Below are positions 27,891-39,691 of a stretch of DNA of 64,000 nucleotides, piece after piece. Each line of letters starts with the position of its first letter. Position 1 is the stretch's first letter. This DNA is from Osmia lignaria lignaria (taxonomy: Eukaryota; Arthropoda; Insecta; Hymenoptera; Megachilidae). The position numbers and the translations under genes are program-made. Below the pieces are notes generated by a model. The model was not told the DNA's origin. It made no database searches and was given only the letters and a program-made list of their open reading frames with translations. Where the stretch lies: positions 1,364,001 to 1,428,000 of the forward strand of contig NC_135037.1 of the NCBI RefSeq assembly GCF_051020975.1. Direction: 5' to 3'.

Positions 27891-28248
27891 TATAGTATTT
27901 TTCACGAGAGAGTACGAGTGTTTCGCGCAGCTCGACTGAGCTCAGAAAGTTCCCCCACCACTAGCGCTACCCCACCATGATTCACTTCCATTGCGATCCG
28001 CCATATACACGGTGGACAAAATGTACTAATATAGGAACAGCTTATTATAGGACAGAGGTAGTGAATAATTCACAAATTTCTAATCACCCGATATACCCCC
28101 TGTCCAGCGTGGCTCACGACATACAGCCGTACGGCGCTTGCGCGTTACCTTGGTAGCGGAGCGTGGCAGAACCAATCAGAGCCAACATGCGCAGACGAGA
28201 CCAAAATTCGTTCATCTGTACTAGTACTCTCTCGTGAAAAATACTATA
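27891..28248. mobile_element. MITE with 25-bp perfect terminal inverted repeats
   Basis: Positions 27891-27915 and 28224-28248 are exact reverse complements (core TAGTATTTTTCACGAGAGAG), and the similarity continues imperfectly inward. The 358-bp element has no ORF, is more GC-rich than its flanks, and has TA at both edges, consistent with a TA target-site duplication of a Tc1/mariner-like non-autonomous element. It lies only 51 bp before the MTRES1 start codon, so it may form part of that gene's promoter or 5' UTR. Structure is seen directly; family is inferred. Confidence 0.8.
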
Positions 28249-28298
28249 CAAATAAGTAACCTAACCTTTAAAAATTGTTCAAGACAATATTTTTAAGG

Positions 28299-29626
28299 AT
28301 GTTATATAGAATAGCAATTTGTAACATTATACGAAGAACTGTATTTACAAATCCATTACAAGTTACATTAAATAATAATCTTAAGCGTTATAATTTATGT
28401 ACAAATTATTCGTCTTCACGACAAAGTTTTAATCTAATTACATTTAAAAGATTTAAAAGCAAAAATGTATCTCCAAAACATGTAAGATAATTTAGTTATA
28501 TTTTAATACTTTGCACTAAATAAATTTACATGTTTTATATTTGTGTTACATTTATATATGTATTAGAGTAAACGTGACATTGATGAAGAGGACGGAGATG
28601 AAAATGAAATTAATGTAGATGTTGATGATTTATGTACACCAAAATCAAAAATTATTGATATTGCAATACCCTCTCTTCGACTGGATGCTGTCGCTAAAGC
28701 TGGATTGGGAATGTCACGCGCGTACGTTAAAATTTTTGTATCAAATAAATACTGTATTATAGTTACAGTAATGCTTCGAAATAAGCAAGTGGCTCGGGAC
28801 CGAACAGTTGCTTATTTCGAAGCAGGTAGCTATTCGGCTTGACTTTGTTCTTGAAACGGGACGATAGAAAACGCGAGAAACGAGTGAGAGATCCGAGGTA
28901 GCGGCAAATCATAAAGTGATCGGCCGAGCAGCGATGTTATTTTTTGGACAAGGATAGAATATAACATGCCCTCTCATTCTCGCACTATGCTTTATTTCGA
29001 AGCAAATATACCAGACTGAGAAAGCATTATATATATTCCATCCTTCTTCTACTAATCGATGTCACTACTCAGTCGAGCGTGAAATTTATTACCCTAAACA
29101 TCGGCTTCGCGCTTTCATGGACCTCTCACTCGTTTCTCGTACCTCTCACTTTGCGGGCGACTTCGAACAAAGAAGAGGGGATAGCGACTTGCTTATTTCG
29201 AAGCAGACCACTTGCTTATTTCGAAGCATTACTGTATATCATTTATATATATATATATATATGTTAAATAATTAATGTTTTTTATTTTCAGCAAATTGGA
29301 TAAAGAATTTTACAAAAGTAATGTGCGTCTTAATGGACAAAAATGTTTAAAGAAGAGTGCTATGGTATGAATACTGCCCATAATAAGGTAAACAATTTAT
29401 GTAGTAGAATGAAAGTAATATTATCTGTTTAAATAAATAGGTCAAGGTTGGCGACGAAATTGATCATGTTCTACGAAAATGTCCAGAAAATCCTAAGTTC
29501 ATAATAGTAGATCGCTGTATATTAGCATCAGTTTCTGCAGATGTAGAAGAAGAAACTATCAGAGCAAAAATTATTCAAGATAAATCTTTATTAATTGAAG
29601 ATTATAATGATCCATGGAATGGTTGA
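28299..29626 (+). CDS. Mtres1: Mitochondrial transcription rescue factor 1 (MTRES1/C6orf203 family)
   Basis: Four exons (28299-28481, 28567-28721, 29292-29364, 29441-29626) encode 198 residues. The N-terminus MLYRIAICNIIRRTVFTN is Arg-rich and lacks acidic residues, as expected for a mitochondrial presequence. After an acidic linker (DIDEEDGDENEINVDVDD) comes an S4-like RNA-binding region: IPSLRLDAVAKAGLGMSR, then KLDKEFYKSNVRLNGQKCLK and KSAMVKVGDEID, the pattern of MTRES1. Known role in vertebrates: mitochondrial RNA-binding protein linked to ribosome-associated quality control and transcription. The protein is shorter than the human form (240 residues). Intron 2 carries a MITE but splicing signals are intact. 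The ATG at 28299 is the first in-frame methionine. Confidence 0.85.
28764..29236. mobile_element. MITE with 29-bp perfect TIRs in an MTRES1 intron
   Basis: Positions 28764-28792 and 29208-29236 are exact reverse complements, including flanking TA, so the element proper begins CAGTAATGCTTCGAAATAAG and is bordered by a TA duplication, as for Tc1/mariner-type DNA transposons. The 15-mer GCTTATTTCGAAGCA recurs inside: 28810-28824, a one-base variant at 28989-29004, 29191-29205 and 29214-29228, plus its reverse complement in the left TIR at 28772-28786. There is no transposase ORF, so it is non-autonomous. Confidence 0.88.
29242..29263. repeat. (TA)n microsatellite
   Basis: Alternating TA run a few bases right of the MITE, still inside the MTRES1 intron and just before its acceptor at 29290-29291. 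Confidence 0.8.
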
Positions 29627-29791
29627 ATAAGATTGTAAAAAATTAGTAAGTATAAAAGTTTGTTTACATATATTTAACATATACCTTTTTAAGTAAATAA
29701 GACATTCATTAAATTTATCATTTAATAGTGTACAGCATCCAACAATTTCTATTTTTTAATTTTACTTCGAACAAAATTATCAATAATTTCA

Positions 29792-32700
29792 TTAAACGTT
29801 TGTACTTTCCAATATATTTTGTATAACTTGTTTACACTAAAAAAACATTTCTCGGTTTAAAATCATATATAAAAAAAAACTTTTGTTAAGTTAATAGTAA
29901 ACATACTTACATATGGTACACAGAGTATTCCGTTTAATGATAAACTATTTAAATCTTGTAGGATCTTTGCAACATCAAAATCTTTTTTACTTTGCTAGAA
30001 AGAAAATATTTAATAATAAGTTTGCATAAATTTAACGTTTGATATAATTAATCAAATACTCACTTCTAAAACATTCTTCTTATCATCACCATGTAAAAAA
30101 GGTAATAGAGCAACTGCAAAATGTGGTTGCTGACATTGAAAGCAATATTTTATAATGTCACTGAAGCACAACATATGTACAACAGGACACGAATATAAAA
30201 GTTGTAGAGCTTCAATACAATTATCAATTTGTTCATTAGTCGGGTGTACATCCATTTTTCTGAAAGGTTCTAAAATGACTACTTCCCATCCTAATAGGTA
30301 CCCATTAGAATTTACAATGGCACTTACAGTTCGTACTTGTAGCAAAATTTTTTTTAATTCGTTAATCTAAAAATATTGTAGATTAAATATAATATCATTA
30401 TTATACTTATATGTGTAAAAATGTGGTCTATTTACCATTGACAATTTAGCTAGCTGAGTTAAATTTTTATCCCATAATGAGTATTCATATATTTCAAAAT
30501 CTATACACAGTTGCGAAATAATAACCAGTGCTTGTGGTGTATAATTCTGTGTTTTCCATAAAATTTGTACAAGCTCATATTTGGAGCACGTCTCGAATTC
30601 CTTTATGCTGTAACTTATCCCCAGTAGTTCTAATCTACTTATATATATCAATGATTTCATATAATTCCTAAAATAAAATAACTTAAACATTTTGAACAAA
30701 ATTAAAATACTTTAATGAACTAAAGTACAATTAATACCTAATCGTTTGGTAATCGCGTTTAGTTAACTCTTCTAACTTAGCAGTATCAAGTATCATCTGT
30801 AATACACGAAGAGCTCTATAACGTACTTCAGCACTGTAATCTTCGTTTTTATCAACAAAACATATATTTATAAGAAAGTTAGCTGGCAATTCGATGTCTC
30901 CATATTCAAGAATGTAACATGCTCTAAAATTATATTAGATGCTTTCAAATATTTTGCAAAAAAAAAAAGAATTAAAAATTTATTATTATACCTTAACAAG
31001 TTGTCATCGCAATTGGAATTTGATTCAGAATTTGTCGTCACAGAAAATGTATCTGTTATACTCTGATTAAGTTTTGTGTATTTAACATCTGGTTGTAACC
31101 ATTCTTGTAACAGTTCAATCCGTAATTTTATTATGTTAATAGAAAACAGCTGACTAATATAATCAACTGCAGAATTGATATCAGGTCTATGATCAATAAT
31201 AACGCATCGATATCTTTGTGGTATACTTTCGTCCGAGTACAATTCATGGACTAGCTTAAACGGATTTCCAATTAACTCCAAATATTTCTTTTTTTCTAAA
31301 CCGTGGGTACGTAAAATATGTTCCGATGTAAAGCGTAAATATTTGAATTTAATTTTCTAAAATAAATCATTTTCAAAAGTTAGATATACATATTCTTAAA
31401 ACCCTGTAAAATTATATAAAGATACCTCTAGCATTCCCTCTTCAAAGACTGTAGATTTTTGAGCTGCTAATTGAGCATATTTGTAACATTCATCAACTGC
31501 AGCTACTTGATCAGCACCTGGTAAAAATGAAGAATTATTTATTCAAAGTTGCTTTCTTGGTAAAATATTAATGTTTTGGAGATGTATAATGTACCTGGTG
31601 GTGTATGATTCACAACATAATATAATGCTGCTGTGCCATAGTATAATGCATCTGGACCAGTCATCCGTTCTATGCATCTTTTTATGTCACTTAATAAAGT
31701 GGTGTTCTTTGGATAGAGAGTCCATTTATCCGTTTCGCGTTTATTTCCCCAAACGTGTCTTATTTCGCCTTTAATAGCTAATGTACATACAATATGAGAT
31801 TGCAATTTAAGAATAGGGGCAATATCTAACCATTTTTCATAAGTTTTTAGATTTAATTCTGGACCTGGAAATAGTTTAGTATTTAAATATTTTTAAACGT
31901 CATATCTTCATAAAGAATGATAAATAATTCTTAATACAGAAATTTTACTTATGAGCTTCCATAATTCAACTTTGGGTAAGAAAGGTAATCTCCATTTTGC
32001 TATAGGCGGTAAGAATGTGTATCCTGGATTAAGATGTATCCAGTTATCACTTTCTATTTGTGTAGGTTGGCTAAACGTATTAAAAAAAAATATTGACGTA
32101 TTTTGATTATGATTTAATCAGCATTAAAAATATACTTACCTAGTACGCATATAATTTTGTAGGAAAAGGATATAATTTCTATGTTCAGTACTTTTGTCTT
32201 TCATAAGATCCATAAGAATTATAAATATTTCATAGTAGTAGAAATTAATCTGAAACAATAAGTATAAGGTTTTGCACATATTCTATAACAGTAATAGAAT
32301 TTGCGCATGTACTAACTTGTGAGAAAATAGTTTTAACACAATTCTTTAAGGCAGCTTTATCTTCAATAATAGCAGCAATTAGATTACACTTTTTTCGTAA
32401 TTCATTTATTTCGTCTTCATTAATGTGCAGTTCTAAAAATAAATACCGAAAATGATGTATTATCTTATATACATTAACAACTTCGTATTTCTATCATCTT
32501 TTTACCCTTTTTTCCACTTAAATCTTTTATAATGAATTTCGGATTCCATGTTTTTATTACTGTTTGTAAATAAAGTAATAAACAGTCTTGAGTATTAAAT
32601 CCAAAATCAGTGCAGAAATGTTGTAACAAATCGATGATGTCATCATCGTTACAACTCATAACGTGTTGCAGTATTTGTCTCTGAGTTGTAGCATCACCTG

Positions 32701-35700
32701 TTAATACTTCTATAAATGCATAAATAAATATTTTTATTACATAACACGATAAAACATTTATTTAACAAATAAGCTAATTTCGACCTTTATACGAGGTAGA
32801 ATATTTTGATAATTTTAGTGCCCAACAGTGCATCATTTTATTAGTTTTAAATATTTGTATATTAGTTTCATTTTTTAATAAACGAAAATATTCGTAACCT
32901 AGTACTGATATTCTTAAATGTTGAGTACAATCTGGTTGAAATCTGAAACAATACATTTTCATAGTACTTCCAGCTTTTTAATTCATAGAAATTAAATTAC
33001 TTACGATTTATAGGTGATAGAAATCCATTTATACGCTTCTGATTCGGATAACATGAACAAACAAGACAACCCCAGTTGAAGATCAAATGATCGTGTACTT
33101 ATTACTTTTTTTAACAATATTATTAAATGACGAAAATATACTGATGTAATTTCGGATAACAAAGTAACATCTATGTTTGGTCTAACATAAAAACTAAAAT
33201 ACAAAGTTTTTATCATTTGCAGTAAACAATAATCGTTATGTTTTACTTTTAATTTCTTTATATTGTCAAGTAACTTCTCTAATGGATTTTCCTTATTCAA
33301 CTCCGTATCTAGATTATCAGTATAATGAAAAATTAGTTATATATTTGTAACTAATATAATAATTATTATTAATAACTTACCAGATATAAATTTAGTTATA
33401 TAAAACTTTTGTATAGAAATTATATTTCTAAATAATGGCAACAAAGATTCATCTGTAGTTATAGCTAGATCTTTATATATTGTATATAATTTCCAATTTG
33501 ATTTTAGTATTTCATTTTGTTTTTTATCCGCCGAGTTTGAATTATACGTTATCTTTTCACTCAAACACTGTTGATACAAATTTATCCAATTATATAACAA
33601 TAACATGGATTGCAAATCCTCTGAAACATTGTTTTTAAATATTAGAATTTAAACTTAAGCATTATGGAGACTTAAAAGTTGTTGATTTTGAGACAGTGTC
33701 TGGTTGCATACCATCTAAACAAACACATAATGCAGATGAACTTAAATTTCGAATTGCAATTGCAACTGCAATATCTACATCCATTTTGGCATATTGTAGT
33801 ATTATTGAACATATTTTATATATGTACTGACATTCATCTGTCAATAAATGAAATGATTCCTTTTCATATCTAAATTTCAAAATAGGACATTGTTTTACAC
33901 TGGTTAAGTTTTGTTCTTATGTATGAATAAAAATCTACTTACCTAAAAAAATAATTAAATAAATTTACATTTTTTGTCCAATTTAACAATAAAGATATAG
34001 CATTTGTTTTCTGTAATTTCAATAATTCTGCAACTTTAATAACTTTTTTGCATGTAATTAAGTCATTATTCTCTTTCATTTCCACTAAAACATTTTTATA
34101 AAAAATTAAAAATGTATATAAATTATTGTTAACTGTACAACATAATGAAGAATTATTTTTTACCTTTACATAGCTCTTCGATATATCTTTGTAATATTTG
34201 TTCTTTATTAGTTTGATACTCGTGAAATGTAATACTGATTTGATAATCTTTCTTTAAAAAATATATAGATTTTACTTCATCTATATTATTAATAATGTGA
34301 TTACAATAATTTGAATGAGTTTTGCACTCCTTGGAGAGTTTTCCTAATTGTAACTTCACCCAACCCAACATTTCAATATAATATGCAAGAGATTCAGGTA
34401 CAGTCTAAATGATGGATGCAAATTTAAATGACATGTGTATCATCCTAAGTATAAACTTTTTAAAAAATTTAGTTACGTTAATTACCTTTAATCTCAAACT
34501 AGATATTACATAATTAACAATTTGTATACAGCAATATAACAGAACTTCTCTTTCTAAAGAGTTTAATATTTCCATTACTTTCGTAAAATTCCTACAAAAA
34601 AATATTTATTATTAAATAATTTCAAATGATCATTATAATTATTGTTCATTCAAATTATCTTACCCTTTAGATAAATAATAATTTATACAAAATGAAAATG
34701 CCTTTTTCCTTAATAATGGATCATTTTTTGTTATACATTGAATATGTGAAATCATTTCATCATGATTTTCTTTTATGATACGATGTACTAATCTCTAGAA
34801 AAGAGATTTATAAAAAAGATATCATTACATAGCAAAATATATGTTGCTTTATTAAAAAGTATTTCACTCACATCATTTATACCAATGCGTTCATACCCAT
34901 ATTTCTTCAATATAAGTTTTATTGGAACGTAATTGCGTTCTGTTCTAATTTGAGATGCTAAGATATGATCAACAGTACTGCTTGTTTCTGCTAGATTCTT
35001 AATAGCTGGACTCCATGGAACAGAAACATTTTTTAAAACTTCCAATACTTGTTGTAGTTTAGTCTAAGCAAATCGAAAATGTATTTAATATTTTTAATTT
35101 TAGTGTATGGAATTTTATATAATTTTTGCACCTGTACCTCTATATTTTGAATTAAATCAATAATAACGATAATTTTTTCCTCCCATGTAGATTCTTCACC
35201 AGACCAACTTCTAGAATTTCTTATTGTCTTCTATAATTAAAATTATTTACAACTTTTATTATATGATATTTAATAATGTGTTCGTTCATTCATATTAATT
35301 ATACCTGTATATATAAAGTAAAAACATAATCGTTTTTCAACGAGTTATTTAACATGTATTGTTTTAAAAATGTATTTACAAATTCTGGAATATTATCTAC
35401 GTGTATCCTATCTAGTAACATGTGAGATACTTCTATCGGATCTCCATTATACAAATTAAGAGGTACTGTTAATCTGCAATTTTAATAATACACGTAACTT
35501 TAACACGGATATTTTTTTTATGTATTAAATAAGATAAAAAATCGTTACCTGTAATTCAATTTTAGTTTTTGAATATCAGACATAGTTTGTGTTAAAAGAA
35601 TAAGCTGTTTTAAACTGGAATCGTTACTTAGATACTCTTGATGGAAATATAAAGACTGATGATTTTCCTCAAATTTAAGTAACTTTATAAATCTATTAGC

Positions 35701-38252
35701 AAAATCAATTCCAATTCGAGGCCATTCGGAATAATGAGTTTTTTCAAATAATTTAACTTTCTTACATCCCCAGCAAATAATTTCACACATTGCACTGGGA
35801 ACGCAAGACAATAACGTTGGTATAAAATGTGATAACCATGGCCAAAGGACAGCTGAAGATGTATTCTCTGGAATAATTGCAAATATATCTTTCACAGTTT
35901 TGACGGATATATATTTTATTATTTCTGGAAGATGTCTAGTCCAAATCAAAGCTGCTACTTCCATTTCTCCCTGGACAGAAAATATTTATTAGTAAATTCA
36001 TTATTTTTAAATTCATATTACATTTATCATATTTTACCAAATTTATATAAGTTTTATATTCTTCTACAAAATTTGCCTGTTGAAACCTTATCCATTCTTT
36101 CATAATAACGTCATCATAATACTGAGATTTCTTTTTACATTCCCAAATCATGTGGAAAGTTTCTAATTTATGCAACATATTATTAATCAAATAAAGAAGA
36201 TTTAAATTCTCATTACTCTTCGTTTCCTACAATTAATTTATATAATTTATAATATAAAATATATATAAAAAAATACAAACATAATCACTTAAGAATAACT
36301 TACTGTAGTGCTTTCTATTATTCTTGAACGTGCATATACGTGAATTTTTCTCATCTGTTTATAATCAGGTATAAGTGCTTTACTACAGCACTCTACTATG
36401 AATTGCACATTTTTTATTTTGTCAAGTATACTAAAAAGCATATCTAATTGAATAGGAACACAGTTCTTTTTTGCCCAAGGTTCCAGTTGCGATAAAATCA
36501 ATGTTGCTTTTTTACAATAAATAGGTTCTGTAGATAAATTAAACGTTTTTGCTAATGCTTCAGCTGCATCAAACTGCTCCTTCCTTAAAAGGCATTGTAA
36601 CTGATATTCGGGAATACTTTCTGATACATTTTTGACCCTAATTGTATCTATATAATTAGTATTACTCCTCAAACCATTAACTCCTTCCAGGTACAAAATT
36701 ATTTCATCACAAGGATCCATAATTTCAACAAGATATGTCGTAATAGGTACAGTTATTCGAAATTTTTCTTCAAATTCTAAGTAAAAAGATACAATTGTAT
36801 AATAATGTATATCAAATGTGTTAGAAGAATAAGAAGTAAACATGTTTAATACCTGGAAATGAAAGAAAACGTACAGTATTTCCAATGCAATTATCATCGG
36901 ATTCTGCTAGTACAAGAATTTGACATGAACTGTTATCGTTATTTTCAATTATTGTGAAATCTAATGCACGTATAGTATCCATGTATACTCCAAGTAAAGT
37001 ATGAGGGCATATCATCTTTAATATGCGATCTTCACGTAAACACAACATAGCCCTAAGATTATTAAAATTAATAATCTATTTACCATTAATTTTTTATCTG
37101 GATTATATGAATTACGAACAGAATTATATAAACACTCACACATGGTTCCTAAAGAACTTCACTTTAATATAATTGCTTGATGATTTAAAATTATTGTACT
37201 GTTCAGTAGGCCACATAAATAACTTACTTGGACATAACATAGCTATTGATATATCTCTATTTATCATACCTACAGCAGCACATGTTATCTATAAAAAGAA
37301 CATTAAATTATTAATAAATTTGTTACATATATATAAATTACAAAATAATAAAATAATATACCTCCTCATCGTAAAATCCTTTAAATAATTGTACACACTG
37401 AATCTCTTCGGTAAGGTTTCCAATTTTAATATTACTATTGGTTTCATTTTGTTTAACAGACTTCACAAGTTTATTGTTTAATTGTGATACTCTAAAATAT
37501 AAATATTAATTCTGATTTAAAATTTCAGTTATTTGTATATTTTGATATAATTACCTATAAACAGCTCCATTCTTTGCAATAAGATATATGTTACATTCAT
37601 CACCTACATTTTGTAAAAATATTGTTATTATCTTATGTCCATCTTTGATATCTCTACATATGAAAGTAAATATAATTTTAAAGTTATAGTTCACTTTTAT
37701 AACATTAAAAAGTACATCAGATCTTAAACTTACTTTGTGAAAATAACTTGACCATTATTTAATAAATTGAGACAGTATAAGACTCTGCTTGATAATACAA
37801 CAAACAAAAATAAACCATTGTCAGAGATACAATAACATGTTATCATTGACTCAAAATTAACATTTAATAGTATCTCGTTGCATGTCTCATTTTTGAATAT
37901 AGTAACTGATTTGTCAATTATTACACAAACCCTTGAATATTGCACAGATGCCAATATATTTGGCTCCTTTACAACCTTAAAAAAATAGAAAACCTATTTT
38001 ATAGATGTATTTCGTAGATATAAAAATTACAATTTTACAAGTTATATTGAAGACATTTTAAAAAAGGGATGACCGTTAAAACGTTGAACACCTAGAACCT
38101 AAATCTGATCAAAAGAGAGTTAATATAATAGATACCTTTTCAGTAAACTGTATTGTGGTAATTGTTACGTCCCGGCGGAAAATTTGAAATTTATCCGCCT
38201 TGCGTCCCTTATCAAGCCCTTTTGTGTTTCGGTTTTCCGCCAACCTTTTCAT
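29792..38252 (-). CDS. rod: Rough deal / KNTC1 kinetochore protein (RZZ complex), N-terminus uncertain
   Basis: This is a large multi-exon gene of about 25 exons. Known role: subunit of the Rod-Zw10-Zwilch complex, which recruits dynein and Mad1-Mad2 to kinetochores for the spindle checkpoint. Recognisable blocks, N to C: a beta-propeller start (KEPNILASVQYSRVCVIIDK; DNGLFLFVVLSSRVLYCLN), the propeller-to-helix join ESIPEYQLQCLLRKEQFDAA, VPWSPAIKNLAE, IGNPFKLVHELYSDESIPQR with LRIELLQEWLQPD, and C-terminal SRLELLGISYSIKEFETCSK, then VQILWKTQNYTPQALVIISQ. The C-terminus ends CKQVIQNILESTNV, with the stop at 29792-29794. The 5' end is odd. The conserved TITTIQFTEK exon (donor at 38135) runs into repeat-like DNA at 38163, and the only in-frame ATG found (38252) lies in that DNA. 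The true N-terminal residues may be missing or encoded elsewhere. Confidence 0.85.
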
Positions 38253-39520
38253 TCCTCCTCCTATATCCATTCTTGTCAAGCCTTTCGAGGTTACGAGAAT
38301 TTCTCATGCGAGGTACACGAGGAAAGGTCGTTTCTATTTTTCTACTTTTCAATAGTTTACGTGACCTTCCTTGAAATTATCGTCGCCAGCCATTGTAATA
38401 AGAAGCTAATACGCACAAAAACTCGGGTTAGCTCGAGTGAGAGAGAGAGAGAGCCGTAGCAGTAACACCAGCGTTGCGCAGTTAGCCAGTACTTCGCATT
38501 TCGGGAATTTCCCTTGGTAACTGCGTAGAAACGGGAAAATCGTAATAACTCTTTTGTTAGAAACCTCTTTCTCACTCTGTTGCACAAAGCGTCAGCCGGT
38601 CCAACAAGGATCATCGTTACCTGATTGTAATAATGGTATGAGAGAGTGGATGGATGAAACAGATTTAAACAATGAAAGTAAGAGTTGAGAACCCTTACGA
38701 AAGCGAACGTCGCGAACGTGCGACCGCCGTTCGAAAATCAAGGGTCGTTCGAAGCAATAAACACTATTGTATCGAAATTCTAAGAACTGCCTAGCGATAA
38801 CGGCAAATTTTGAACAAAGGAACGTTCTCGAAGGAACGTTCGCCAGATTTAGAACTGTTTAAAATTTATAAAATGCGAAATGCCGAATATATCGAGGCGA
38901 TAGTTTTAATGCGCGATAGATTGCATAATTCGCCACGGCGTTACAACCACCGTAAGCGCATCATCCGCTGTTAAACATATAAAATCATACTGTTTATTGC
39001 AAATCGGGAATGAATAATTTTGATCATGATATACGGATGACGGTTTCCTATCAAACCCGATATTTCAATTTTAATCTATATTTCAATATCAAATCTCAAA
39101 TTGCATTCCAATTAAACTAATAGTTACATCTTGAATAAATGCCGTTAATCAATTATATGTATAACGAGAAATACTGCGTAGTTTCTGAAAACCGTTGAAA
39201 CTATCATGGCGACGAATGAGAAAAGGAAGGAACACCAAAGAAAGGGGATGAAAGATCTTCGTCTAGCTCGTGCGTCTTAGCCAATCACCGGGCACGCGAC
39301 ACTTCCGAAAACGGGCTACGATTCGCCAAACCGTCCCCTCCAAGGACGATGTTCGCGCGACGGGCCCTTCGGCCCAGTGATGCCAGAATCGTGGGACGTG
39401 GGACAAATTTTTACCCTCTCCACGACGTCCCACGACGTCCCAGTGATTCCCCTACCGCAGTTGTTTCATCTAACACAAGCGCGTTGTCCCACGTGTCCGT
39501 GTGAGCTCTGCGGGTTTGGT
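38163..39520. mobile_element. LTR-like / repeat-derived block abutting rod
   Basis: Composition changes sharply here from AT-rich rod DNA to higher-GC, CpG-containing sequence. The block begins TGTTACGTCCCGGCGG, an LTR-style TG start, and has an AATAAA at about 38756. A short direct repeat of the ACGTCCC type occurs near 39424-39441. I could not find a matching second LTR, a primer-binding site or a target-site duplication, so this is at best a solo or broken LTR, or another repeat. No conserved coding sequence was seen. Confidence 0.4.
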
Positions 39521-39626
39521 AGAGTTCGGCTGCTTTCGTCATTTCTACGTTATCGGCTCGATGCTCAAACCGCTAAAGCACGTGGCAGCAGCATCGACGA
39601 ATCGACAAAATAATATAATTTCGTCC

Positions 39627-39691
39627 ATGGCAATATGGTAGAAGTGAGAAACCAGGAGATTCAGTTCGAATCCCGATTCTACGGTTTCAGT
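39627..39691 (+). repeat. tRNA-like (SINE-head-like) motif in the left arm
   Basis: This segment resembles a degenerate tRNA gene: an A-box-like TGGCAATATGGTAGAAGTG is followed about 30 bp later by a B-box GTTCGAATCCC. The T-stem does not pair well and there is no clean cloverleaf, so it is not a functional tRNA. It is better read as a pol III promoter of a tRNA-derived SINE. Confidence 0.45.

Noticed and set aside
39627..39691. A functional tRNA gene
   Set aside because: A- and B-box-like words are present but the T-stem and acceptor stem do not pair, so no cloverleaf forms.
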